Shown here in pieces: positions 53,472-61,840 of a DNA stretch of 64,000 nucleotides. A program made the translations under genes and the position numbers. How positions within the stretch are numbered: the stretch's first letter is position 1; each line of letters starts with the position of its first letter. Below the pieces are notes generated by a model that was not told the DNA's origin, did not search any database, and was given only the letters and a program-made list of their open reading frames with translations. Origin of the DNA: an uncultured Verrucomicrobia subdivision 3 bacterium (GTDB lineage: Bacteria > Verrucomicrobiota > Verrucomicrobiia > Limisphaerales > UBA11358); assembly GCA_903895255.1 (NCBI GenBank), contig CAITTG010000084.1, positions 1 through 64,000 of the forward strand, in the 5' to 3' direction.

Positions 53472-56165
53472 TCAATCATCATCCACCACCTTAACGGCCC
53501 ATTCGGGATAGGGGACGCCCGAGCCTTTCACGGAACGCCAGAGGATGCGGTTGAGGAGGTCTTCGGGGCATTGGTCTTCCTGTTGGAAGTTCAGGCGGGC
53601 GGAGACTTGGGCGTCTTTTCGCAATACCGGGTCGGTGATGGCCTCGGCGCGGGAGTTGAGTTTGTCGAGCGGCACCTGGTTGGGGACGGCGGTGTAGGCG
53701 GTGAAATCGGGGGTGTTGGTGAAGCAGTCAAACATCGGGGTGGCGGTGGCATCCAGCTGGTTCATGGGAGGCAGGCCGAGGATGAGTTCCATGGTGCGCA
53801 GCAAGCTGGTCTGGTTGTACTGGGTGCGGATGACAGTATGGCGCTTCGTATAAGGGCTTACCACATAGGCGGTGGTGCGGTAGCCGCTGACATGGTCCCA
53901 GCCGTTTTGCGGGTCGTCCTCGATGCCGAACACGCAGGTGTTGGTCCAAAAGATACTGTGGCTGAGGGCCTCGACCACCTGGCCGAAGGCGAGGTCATTG
54001 TCGGCCACGTGCGCGGCGGGGGTGGGGGAGCCGGGTTTGGCGCCGTCGGTGTGGTCATTGGGCAGCCAGATGATGATGAGGTTGGGCATCTGGCCCCCGG
54101 CTTCAAATTGTTTCAGGGATTTGATGAATTGCGCCGCGCGCCAGACATCGGGCACGTCGAGGTCCCAGCCGATGGTGTTGGTCATGATGTAGGGTCGCAG
54201 GGCTTCAATATCCGGTTCGCAGGCGTAGGCGATGGCATTGCTGCCGGTGAGAAAATCGCGGTAGCAATCGAGGAATTTCGGCTCCTTTTTGCGAGCGGGG
54301 TCCTGCCAGTGTTTCGAGGCGGTGGTGTATTCGCCAAAGTCGGCAATGGTCCGGCCGTGGGCGGCGGCATCGTTCCAAATAAAACCAGCGGGGGACCAGG
54401 CCAGGGCGTCCTTGCCATCCAGGCCGGCGCCGCCAGCAGGGTAACTGCGCGGCCAGCCCGCGAAGGAGCGTTCCACATACTCGGTGGCGATGCCGCTGTC
54501 GGCCCAGTTATGACCGTCGGCGCTGAGCACGCCGGAGCAGTAGGTGTTGTCCAGCAGGACGAACTGGTCCACGAAGGCGTGCTGGTTGGGGGTGACCTTG
54601 GCGCCGAAGGTGCAGAGGGCGGCGCTGCCGTTGCCGGCGGGAATGTCGCCGAGCACCTGGTCGTAGGTGCGGTTTTCCTTGATGACGTAAATCACATGTT
54701 GAAAGACGCTGGGCTCGCCGACGCGGACGGGCACCGGCACGGCGGACTGGCCGGGGCGGGCAGGAAGCTTCGCCTGGGTGAGGAGCGGATAGCGGAGATC
54801 GGCCAGCGCGGTGGCGGTGTCGGCGGCGAGTTGGACGCGTGAAGGGAGGGGAATGAGGGACAGGGAGCCGGCGTGCTGTTTGGTGTTGAATTCGGTTTGG
54901 CCGGAATCACCCAAACGGCCCCGGCTCAGTCCCTTGAGATTAGCGACGTATAATTGGTGGCGGGCGGGGTCATGAACGATCGCGGCCGGAAACCAGCCGG
55001 TGGGGATGAGGCCGAGCAGGTGCGAATCCTCATGTTTGAGTTTAAACCAGCAAAAGGGCCGGAAATCAATCACGGCCACGGCATTCTGGGTGCCGTTGCA
55101 CACGAAGAGTTGGCGGCCAGACTGGTCAAAGGCGAGGGCGTTGGGCTGCGCGCCGAACAAATCGCCGGGGTTCTGACGGGTGCTGATGGTTTCGACGATC
55201 TGATCGGAATGAGTATCAAGCACGGTGAGGGTATCGCTGCCGGCATTGGCGGCGACCAGGTAACGGCCGTTGGGGGAAACGGCGAGGGCGCAGGTGTGCA
55301 GGCCGGTGAGGATTTCCGTCTGGTTGGTCCCCGTCAGATCAATGATGGAAACCGAGCCTTCGCTGGCGATGGAGCGGTCATCCACGCGCACGAGGGTGCC
55401 GTGACCGGCCGGGCCGGTGAGGCTGTCCGCCGCCGGGCGACGTCCGCCCCAGTTGCTCACATAAACTTTGCCGTGCGCGAGGGCGACGCCAAAGGGGTCC
55501 ACACCGACGTCCCACGTGCGCAGGATTTTGCCGGTGTCGGTGTCGAGTTCGGCGAGGCGGTTGGAGAGGTTCAGGGCCACATAGAGTTTACGGCCATCGG
55601 GGGAAACGGCGAGGCCGGCGGGGATTGCGGCATCGCGCTCCACCGCATGCACGGCCGGAAGGGCAAAGGTGTTGCCAGCGGTGACGGTGCCGTCGGCCGC
55701 GACGTTGAACACCTTGATGTCGCCGTTGACGTTGGACACATAAATCCGGGAACCATCGGGGGAAAAAACCAGGCCGGTGTAACTGATTTGGGATTTGTCA
55801 TCGGGGTTGAGGATGGGGGCCAGGGCCAGGATGGATTTTTGGTTGGACGACGGGAAGGGCACGCGCTGGGTGACCAGCCCGGTGGCGGGATTGATGATGA
55901 CCAGTTCGTGGGTGAGGCCGGCAGTCACGAGGAGTTTGCCATTGGGACTCAGGGCCACCGCCTCGGGCCGCATACCGGGGAGTTCCAGGAGGGTGCCGGC
56001 CGGGGTGAGCCGTTGATTGACGGGGGTGACCACGCCATTCGTGCCGTGGCCGACGGTTTCGGTAGTGGTGGCAAAATCCTGGGCGGGCAGGCGCGCGGCG
56101 GGATTGACCAATGGTCCGGCAACAAGCGCCAGCAGGGCCCAGCGAGAAACGGCATTCCTTATCAT
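53472..56165 (-). CDS. YncE-like beta-propeller/phosphoesterase fusion, exported
   Basis: This encodes 897 residues from the ATG of MIRNAVSRWALLALVAGPLV, a signal peptide. Residues about 45-420 are a seven-bladed YVTN/YncE propeller (repeated SPDGRKLYVA-type blades such as SPDGSRIYVSN and SPNGRYLVAAN). Residues about 470-860 are a phosphoesterase/phospholipase-C-type alkaline phosphatase domain (HVIYVIKENRTYDQVLGDI, HADGHNW-type segments and IGLEDDPQNGWDHVSGYRT-like GIEDDPQNGWDHV). A secreted phosphate-releasing enzyme is likely; the substrate is unknown. Found as a single unit. Confidence 0.9.
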   Translation of the reverse strand: MIRNAVSRWALLALVAGPLVNPAARLPAQDFATTTETVGHGTNGVVTPVNQRLTPAGTLLELPGMRPEAVALSPNGKLLVTAGLTHELVIINPATGLVTQRVPFPSSNQKSILALAPILNPDDKSQISYTGLVFSPDGSRIYVSNVNGDIKVFNVAADGTVTAGNTFALPAVHAVERDAAIPAGLAVSPDGRKLYVALNLSNRLAELDTDTGKILRTWDVGVDPFGVALAHGKVYVSNWGGRRPAADSLTGPAGHGTLVRVDDRSIASEGSVSIIDLTGTNQTEILTGLHTCALAVSPNGRYLVAANAGSDTLTVLDTHSDQIVETISTRQNPGDLFGAQPNALAFDQSGRQLFVCNGTQNAVAVIDFRPFCWFKLKHEDSHLLGLIPTGWFPAAIVHDPARHQLYVANLKGLSRGRLGDSGQTEFNTKQHAGSLSLIPLPSRVQLAADTATALADLRYPLLTQAKLPARPGQSAVPVPVRVGEPSVFQHVIYVIKENRTYDQVLGDIPAGNGSAALCTFGAKVTPNQHAFVDQFVLLDNTYCSGVLSADGHNWADSGIATEYVERSFAGWPRSYPAGGAGLDGKDALAWSPAGFIWNDAAAHGRTIADFGEYTTASKHWQDPARKKEPKFLDCYRDFLTGSNAIAYACEPDIEALRPYIMTNTIGWDLDVPDVWRAAQFIKSLKQFEAGGQMPNLIIIWLPNDHTDGAKPGSPTPAAHVADNDLAFGQVVEALSHSIFWTNTCVFGIEDDPQNGWDHVSGYRTTAYVVSPYTKRHTVIRTQYNQTSLLRTMELILGLPPMNQLDATATPMFDCFTNTPDFTAYTAVPNQVPLDKLNSRAEAITDPVLRKDAQVSARLNFQQEDQCPEDLLNRILWRSVKGSGVPYPEWAVKVVDDD

Positions 56166-56341
56166 TGCACCAACATGCACGGGAAGCCGCCTGGACGGCA
56201 AGTCACGTTATGGTGAAATGAAGAGGACTGGGCTGGGGACGTGCAAGCGACCAAGCCCGAGCCGGAGCCATGCAATAAAAAGGCGCGTTGAAAGGGCGGG
56301 AGGTGGCGACAGGCTGTTGCCACCCCGCTGGCAGGGTGGCT

Positions 56342-57352
56342 TTACGCCACCGATGGATCCAGGCGGCGGTCGGGGACCAGATAATTGCGCACGTAGTCGG
56401 CCACGGCATTTTCCAGGGTGGTCACGGGGGCGGTGTAGCCGGTGCCGCGCAAGCGGGCGAGGTTGGCCTCGGTGAAATACTGGTACTTGTCGCGGATGGT
56501 TTCGGGCATCTCGATGAAGCGGATGTCGGGTTTCTTTTCCAGCGCGGCAAAGACGGCGTTGGCGAGGTCAATCCAGGTGCGGGCGCCACCGCTGCCGATG
56601 TTGTAGAGGCCGCCGGCGGCGGGGGTGGCGGCGAGGTGCAGCGTCATGGCCACGGCGTCCTTGACGTAGAGGAAATCGCGCTTCTGCTCGCCATCGCGGT
56701 AATCAGGGCGGTAGCTCTTGAACAGGCGGATGAGGCCCTCGGCCTGCACTTGCGCGGTGGATTTGTGCACGAGCGAGCGCATGTCGGCCTTGTGATCCTC
56801 GTTGGGTCCGAAGACGTTGAAATATTTGAGGCCGACGATTTGGTGCAGAAAACCGGCGTGTTTGGCATGCACGTCGAAGAGGTGCTTCGAGTAGCCGTAC
56901 ATGTTCAACGGCCGGAGGGTGGCCAGCTTGGTATCGTCGTCATCCATGCCGGCCGAGCCGTCGCCGTAGGTGGCGGCGGAGGAGGCGTAGACAAATCGCG
57001 CGCCGTTCACGAGGCTCCAGGCGGCGAGTTCCTTGGTGAATTCGTAGTTGTTGCGGATGAGGTAACTGGCGTCCTTCTCGGTGGTGGCGGAGCAGGCGCC
57101 GAGATGCAAGACGAGGTCAAACCGGCCGAGCCAGCCGGCCTGAAGCCGACCCATGAGCGCCTCGGCCTCCACATAATCGGCGAAGCGCACCGGGGTGAGA
57201 TTGCGCCATTTTTCGGTGGTGCCGAGAATGTCGCAGACCACGATGTTGTCGCAGCCACGGCGGTTGAGCGCCCAAACGAGCGCGCTGCCGATGAAACCGG
57301 CCCCGCCGGTGACGAGGACGCGGGCCTGGGAGAAATCGTTCGGGGTCATCAT
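56342..57352 (-). CDS. hldD: ADP-L-glycero-D-manno-heptose 6-epimerase-like
   Basis: This encodes 336 residues of the extended short-chain dehydrogenase/epimerase family. It has VLVTGGAGFIGSALVWALN (NADP site), LHLGACSATTEKD, FVYASSAATYGDGSAG, the Tyr-xxx-Lys catalytic pair in NMYGYSKHLFD, GLKYFNVFGPNEDHK and RDFLYVKDAVAMT. These are characteristic of RfaD/HldD, which makes the heptose of the lipopolysaccharide core. It follows the DHS-like gene by 4 bases, so both are in one operon; other heptose genes are not in the window. Confidence 0.92.
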   Translation of the reverse strand: MMTPNDFSQARVLVTGGAGFIGSALVWALNRRGCDNIVVCDILGTTEKWRNLTPVRFADYVEAEALMGRLQAGWLGRFDLVLHLGACSATTEKDASYLIRNNYEFTKELAAWSLVNGARFVYASSAATYGDGSAGMDDDDTKLATLRPLNMYGYSKHLFDVHAKHAGFLHQIVGLKYFNVFGPNEDHKADMRSLVHKSTAQVQAEGLIRLFKSYRPDYRDGEQKRDFLYVKDAVAMTLHLAATPAAGGLYNIGSGGARTWIDLANAVFAALEKKPDIRFIEMPETIRDKYQYFTEANLARLRGTGYTAPVTTLENAVADYVRNYLVPDRRLDPSVA

Positions 57353-57356
57353 AGGA

Positions 57357-58364
57357 TTACCAGCCCAGGACGTGGGCGAAAATGAGCGGGGCCACGATGG
57401 TGGCATCGGATTCGATAATGTACTTGGGCGTTTTCACGCCGAGCTTGCCCCAGGTGATTTTTTCATTCGGCACCGCGCCGGAATAGCTCCCGTAGCTGGT
57501 GGTGGAATCGCTGATCTGGCAGAAGTAACCCCAGAGCGGGACATTCGTGCGCAACAGATCCTGGTGGAGCATGGGGACCACGCAAATCGGGAAATCGCCG
57601 GAGATGCCGCCGCCGATCTGGAACATGCCGATGGTGCTCTTCTTGGTGGCGGTGCGGGTGTAGAAGTCGGCCAGCCAGGTCATGTATTCAATGCCGGTAC
57701 GGACGGTGTGCACATTCTTGACATCGCCGCGGATCACGGCGGCGGCGTACATGTTGCCAAGGGTGGCGTCTTCCCAACCGGGGACGACGATGGGCAGATT
57801 CTTTTTCGCGGCGGCGAGCATCCAAGAATCCTTGGGATCGATCTGGTAATATTTCTCGTATTCGCCGCTGAGGAGCACTTGGTAGAAAAATTCGTGGGGG
57901 AAATAGCGCTCGCCTTTTTTATCGGCGGCGGTCCAGACCTTGAGCATGGCTTTTTCCATGCGGCGCATGGCCTCGCCCTCGGGGATGCAGGTGTCGGTGA
58001 CGCGATTCATATGGCGGGCCAGCAACTTCTCCTCATCTTGGGCGCTGAGCATGCGGTAGTGCGGCACGCGTTCGTAAAAATCATGGGCGACGAGGTTGAA
58101 CACGTCCTCCTCGAGGTTGGCGCCGGTGCAGGTGATCAGATGGACCTTGTCCTGGCGGATCATTTCGGCGAGGGAGAGGCCGAGTTCCGCGGTGCTCATG
58201 GCGCCGCCGAGCGTGATCATCATGCGGCCGCCTTTGTCCAGGTGGGCCACATAGCCTTTGGCGGCGTCCACCAGCGAGGCGGCGTTGAAATGCCGGTAAT
58301 GATGCTGGATAAATTGGGAAACGGGCCCGCCGGCAACGGTGGTATGCTTTTGTTTTTTAGCCAT
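57357..58364 (-). CDS. Deoxyhypusine synthase-family protein (possible homospermidine/polyamine enzyme)
   Basis: This encodes 335 residues. Segments GGRMMITLGGAMSTAELGL, HLITCTGANLEEDVFNLVAH and SGAVPNEKITWGKLGV match the deoxyhypusine synthase fold. The Lys in WGKL corresponds to the active-site Lys that forms the imine intermediate. Eukaryotic and archaeal enzymes modify eIF5A; bacteria lack that target, and characterised bacterial relatives include homospermidine synthases, so a polyamine product is likely. Divergent agmatine deiminase (58490) supports this. The start is the ATG of MAKKQKHTT; the 125-base gap between the two genes should hold both promoters. Confidence 0.92.
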   Translation of the reverse strand: MAKKQKHTTVAGGPVSQFIQHHYRHFNAASLVDAAKGYVAHLDKGGRMMITLGGAMSTAELGLSLAEMIRQDKVHLITCTGANLEEDVFNLVAHDFYERVPHYRMLSAQDEEKLLARHMNRVTDTCIPEGEAMRRMEKAMLKVWTAADKKGERYFPHEFFYQVLLSGEYEKYYQIDPKDSWMLAAAKKNLPIVVPGWEDATLGNMYAAAVIRGDVKNVHTVRTGIEYMTWLADFYTRTATKKSTIGMFQIGGGISGDFPICVVPMLHQDLLRTNVPLWGYFCQISDSTTSYGSYSGAVPNEKITWGKLGVKTPKYIIESDATIVAPLIFAHVLGW

Positions 58365-58489
58365 AAATTGGTTTGATAAAAATATCCCCTCCACAATACG
58401 GATGTTCCGGCCAATGCCAATCCCAAATTGAATCTGAAATTCATCATTTGCCAGCGGCGGACAAACTTTTTAAGCTCCCGCCCAACGTT

Positions 58490-59590
58490 ATGCCGTCACC
58501 CAAGCTCACACCCGCCGCCACGCCCGCTGAACTGGGCTATGCCATGCCCGCCGAATGGGCGCCCCACGCCGCCACCTGGCTGGGCTGGCCGCACAATCGC
58601 TCGGACTGGCCGGGCAAATTTGAGGTGATCCCGTGGATTTACGGGGAGATGATCCGGCAGATTTCCGCCGGGGAAAAGGTGCGCCTGATCATCCGCCACG
58701 CGCGGGACGAGGCGCACGCGCGCCGGGTGCTGAGCCATGTGGGCGTGGATTTGCGCCAGATCCAATTCGTCACGCATCCCACGAACCGGGGCTGGACGCG
58801 CGACACGGGGCCAATTTTTGTTAAAAAGAATCCCAGGTCCAAGGTCCTGGGTCCCAAGTCAGACACGGCGATTGTCCATTTCCATTTTAATGGATGGGCG
58901 AAGTATGATAACTGGCGCAAGGATACGAAAGTGCCGGAGACGTCGGCGCGGTTGCTGCGCAAGCCTTTATTTCAGGCGGAATATCAAGGCAAGCCGTTTG
59001 TCATTGAAGGCGGGGGGATGGAGTTGAACGGCCGGGGCACCCTGCTCTCCACCGAGGAATGCTATCTGGACCCGAAAATTCAGGTGCGGAATCCGGGGCT
59101 GGGGCGCGTGGAAATTGAAACAATACTGAAGCAGTATCTCGGGGTCACGAACATTTTCTGGCTGGCCAAAGGTCCGAAGGGAGATGACACGCACGGGCAT
59201 ATTGATGACATTTGCCGGTTCGTTGATAGAAACACGCTGGTGCTGGTAAAGGAAAAAAACGCCAAGGACGAGAATTACCGGCCGCTGGCGGAAAACTGGG
59301 AGCGCATCACGGATTTACGGCTGGAGAACGGCGCCAAACCCGAGGTGGTGGCGTTGCCCATGCCGTCGCCGCTGTATTTCGACGGCGTGCGGCTACCCGC
59401 CAGTTACGCGAATTTTTACATCTGCAACGCGGCGGTGATTGTACCGACTTTTAACGACCCGAACGACCGGGTGGCGCTGGGGATTTTAGGTGAGCTGTTC
59501 AAAGACCGGCCGGTGGTGGGCATCCACGCGCTGGATTTGGTGTGGGGGTTTGGGTCGTTGCATTGTTTGACACAGCAGCAGCCGGTTTGA
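58490..59590 (+). CDS. aguA: Agmatine deiminase (peptidyl-arginine deiminase fold)
   Basis: This cytoplasmic enzyme converts agmatine to N-carbamoylputrescine and ammonia on the way to putrescine. It has 366 residues, the usual length. MPAEWAPHAATWLGWPHNRS begins the fold. Catalytic residues appear as Asp in WTRDTGPIF, Glu in GGGMELNGRG, His in DDTHGHIDDICRFVD and the nucleophile Cys in GSLHCLTQQQP near the end. No carbamoylputrescine amidohydrolase (aguB) is adjacent. It is divergent from the DHS-like gene. Confidence 0.94.
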   Translation: MPSPKLTPAATPAELGYAMPAEWAPHAATWLGWPHNRSDWPGKFEVIPWIYGEMIRQISAGEKVRLIIRHARDEAHARRVLSHVGVDLRQIQFVTHPTNRGWTRDTGPIFVKKNPRSKVLGPKSDTAIVHFHFNGWAKYDNWRKDTKVPETSARLLRKPLFQAEYQGKPFVIEGGGMELNGRGTLLSTEECYLDPKIQVRNPGLGRVEIETILKQYLGVTNIFWLAKGPKGDDTHGHIDDICRFVDRNTLVLVKEKNAKDENYRPLAENWERITDLRLENGAKPEVVALPMPSPLYFDGVRLPASYANFYICNAAVIVPTFNDPNDRVALGILGELFKDRPVVGIHALDLVWGFGSLHCLTQQQPV

Positions 59591-59674
59591 GCCGAAGCGG
59601 CAGATCAAAAAGCACTTCACCGTGACAAACGCGAGGATGGCGCAAGCCTATTGACTGTGCTAATATCGCTGCAG

Positions 59675-60244
59675 ATGAGCGCACAGGAACCAGCGGGCGG
59701 TCCGGCACTGACGCGGGAGGCAATTCTCGCGGCACTGGGCAGCCTTTCCGATGAACTCGGCAAACGAGGCGTGATCGGTGAAGTGTGTTTGTTTGGCGGA
59801 ACCGTGATGGTGCTGGCCTTCACAGCCCGACTGGCGACCAAGGATGTGGACGCGCTCTTTCAACCATCCCAAACCATCCGGGAAATTGCACGCGGCATCG
59901 CGGATGAACAGCGTTTGCCTGCCGACTGGCTTAATGATGGCGTCAAGGGATTCGTTTCCGCCCGCCATGAAACGACCGCCGGCAACCTGCCGCAATTTCA
60001 ACACCTGCGTTTGACAATGCCGGTGCCGGAATATCTGCTAGCCATGAAATGCATGGCCGCCCGCATGGGTGGAACATCAGGGGAACAATCGGATGTGGGA
60101 GACATTATTTTTCTAATTCGCCATCTCCACTTGGAATCACCGAAAGTAGTCATGGACCTGGTTGGACAATATTATCCGGCCAGCCGAATTCCGGTGAAAA
60201 CCCAATATCTGATTGAGGGGTTATTCGAGGAGGGAAAAATATGA
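59675..60244 (+). CDS. Nucleotidyltransferase-fold protein (DUF6036-like)
   Basis: This encodes 189 residues from the ATG of MSAQEPAGG. The segment CLFGGTVMVLAFTARLATKD followed by VDALF has the GG and D-x-D pattern of the polymerase-beta-like nucleotidyltransferase fold seen in DUF6036/AbiEii-type proteins, where it acts in toxin-antitoxin or abortive-infection systems. TAATAT (59661-59666) lies so close that the mRNA might be leaderless. The stop overlaps the next start (ATGA), so the two proteins are co-translated. Which, if either, is a toxin is unknown. Confidence 0.75.
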   Translation: MSAQEPAGGPALTREAILAALGSLSDELGKRGVIGEVCLFGGTVMVLAFTARLATKDVDALFQPSQTIREIARGIADEQRLPADWLNDGVKGFVSARHETTAGNLPQFQHLRLTMPVPEYLLAMKCMAARMGGTSGEQSDVGDIIFLIRHLHLESPKVVMDLVGQYYPASRIPVKTQYLIEGLFEEGKI

Positions 60245-60621
60245 GACCAAAAACCCTGGCAGAGGTGGCGCGACTCACCTTGCAGGGGGATTCCTTCGAC
60301 TTTTGTCTGGCAAATTTTCTGGATGGTTTTTATGCCGGGCCAACGGCGGCTGCCCTGGCCGCCGAGCCAGTTTTGCTAGCTCCGCGCGGCGGGGGCTTGG
60401 GCCAGGTTCAAGATGCTTATCTGGCGGCGACGGCCGAGCATTTGGCGAGAATGCAAGGGTTCCCGGTTGCCAACTGGGTGGCCGAAGAGGCGCGCAAATT
60501 GCATCGGCCCTGGTTTGCCTCCCCCCTGGCGGCCTTGCGAGCGGTGCTGTTGTTGGAAAGCCCGGCGGCTTTTCGCTCACGAAATCTATTTGTCAGCGAC
60601 AACGCATTGGCCCGGGCGTGA
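60241..60621 (+). CDS. Unknown partner of the nucleotidyltransferase
   Basis: This encodes 126 residues, Ala/Leu-rich, helical, with a conserved-looking WVAEEARKLHRPWFASPLAA stretch and a final RSRNLFVSDNALARA. No recognised domain. It is translated from an ATGA overlap with the nucleotidyltransferase gene, the arrangement of a two-component toxin-antitoxin-like module. The following 213 bases contain nothing else recognisable. Confidence 0.7.
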   Translation: MRPKTLAEVARLTLQGDSFDFCLANFLDGFYAGPTAAALAAEPVLLAPRGGGLGQVQDAYLAATAEHLARMQGFPVANWVAEEARKLHRPWFASPLAALRAVLLLESPAAFRSRNLFVSDNALARA

Positions 60622-60834
60622 CAGGGTTGGGGTCATGGTAGTAAGGCTAATTGCATTAATGCGGGGATGCGTCAAAAAATTCGCCCATTGAAATAGGGGT
60701 TCACCCAAAAACCATCCCGCAGTGAACCGGCCATTTTTTAATTGTGCGACCCCCTTGAGAAACTGCCCAGCCCGGGTTAGGCTGGCGGACGTCAAGGCGA
60801 ATTCCCGCCGGGACGATTTTTGAATGATTCATTT

Positions 60835-61260
60835 ATGAAACGCACAGCATCCGCGGTATGGCTCGGTGGTTTGAAGGACGGCAACGGGCATATTTCCACC
60901 GAGAGTGGGGCGCTCAAGCAAACCCAATATTCCTTTGGCACCCGGTTTGAAAACGGGGTGGGCACGAATCCCGAGGAACTGATTGCCGCGGCCCATGCGG
61001 GCTGCTTTTCCATGGCGTTCTCGGCGGAACTGGGCAAGGCGGGGATCACCCCGGCGGCCATCCATACCACCGCCGCCATCACCTTGGAGAAGACCGAGGC
61101 CGGATTTACGGTCACGGAATCGCACCTGACCATGACGGCCAAGATTCCGGGCGCGGACGAGGCCAAGGTGCGCGCCATCGCGGGGGCGGCCAAGGCGGGC
61201 TGCCCCATCTCGCGCCTGTTGAATGCCAAGGTCACGCTGGATGCGACCTTCGAAGTTTAA
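60835..61260 (+). CDS. OsmC-family peroxiredoxin
   Basis: This encodes 141 residues. The two redox-active cysteines of OsmC/Ohr hydroperoxidases are present in AAHAGCFSMAFSAELG and KAGCPISRLL. The enzyme reduces organic hydroperoxides in the cytoplasm using thiols. The N-terminus (MKRTASAVWLGGLKDGNGHI) is the OsmC-type rather than Ohr-type. The start is the ATG at 60835; an upstream TTG is less likely. It is followed 18 bases later by the CBM48-like gene. Confidence 0.94.
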   Translation: MKRTASAVWLGGLKDGNGHISTESGALKQTQYSFGTRFENGVGTNPEELIAAAHAGCFSMAFSAELGKAGITPAAIHTTAAITLEKTEAGFTVTESHLTMTAKIPGADEAKVRAIAGAAKAGCPISRLLNAKVTLDATFEV

Positions 61261-61278
61261 TCCCCCCGTTACAAGCAA

Positions 61279-61668
61279 ATGCCTCCGATCAACCCCTACA
61301 ATCCTGGAAATAGGGTCCCGAGCGGCACAGTGGTGCCGAAAAAAGCGCTGACGTTTAACAAAGTGTTCCGCTGGGAACCCGCTGATTTCAAGGCACCGCT
61401 GCCGGAGTCGGTGGCGGTGATTGGATCCTTCAGCGACTGGCAGGCCATTCCGCTGGAAAAAGACGCCTCCGGCCGGGTGTGGCAACTGAGCTTGAACAAC
61501 CTGCCGGGCAATTGCACCCATCGCTATATGCTGCTGGTGGATGGGCAACCGGCCAAGGATGCGAATGCGGATGGCCTGGCCATTCCGGAAACGGAGCAGG
61601 AGCAGGCGTGGGCCCTGGCGACGCCCCGCGGGCCGAGGTTGTTTATGCTGTTTAGCCAGACGAAGTGA
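61279..61668 (+). CDS. Small CBM48/AMPK-glycogen-binding-like protein
   Basis: This encodes 129 residues, one beta-sandwich: VAVIGSFSDWQAIPLEKDAS, WQLSLNNLPGNCTHRYMLLV and DGQPAKDANADGLAIPETEQ are the pattern of E-set/CBM48 modules that bind alpha-glucans at the front of branching and debranching enzymes. It stands as a separate small protein with no signal peptide, just upstream of a GH13 enzyme on the same strand, so it may act as an accessory glucan-binding subunit. Confidence 0.83.
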   Translation: MPPINPYNPGNRVPSGTVVPKKALTFNKVFRWEPADFKAPLPESVAVIGSFSDWQAIPLEKDASGRVWQLSLNNLPGNCTHRYMLLVDGQPAKDANADGLAIPETEQEQAWALATPRGPRLFMLFSQTK

Positions 61669-61674
61669 GGGGAG

Positions 61675-61735
61675 AAACTTCAAACTTCAAATTTCAAAAT
61701 TCAGAGAATATTCAAGTTCCAAACTTCAAATGAGC
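61675..61735. repeat. TTCAAA-type dispersed repeat
   Basis: AAACTTCAAACTTCAAATTT and onward (61675-61735) is the best 7- to 8-base periodic example of this family, ending with AAACTTCAAATG. It separates the CBM48-like gene from the GH13 gene. Confidence 0.75.
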
Positions 61736-61840
61736 GCTTGAAGCGGAGGTGAGGGGAGCACTTCCCTCCGCAACGGGCGGGGCGTCGGGGGAAACAAAGC
61801 GCGGAAAAACCCTGCTTTTGCTTGGTCCCCGGGCGGGTTC

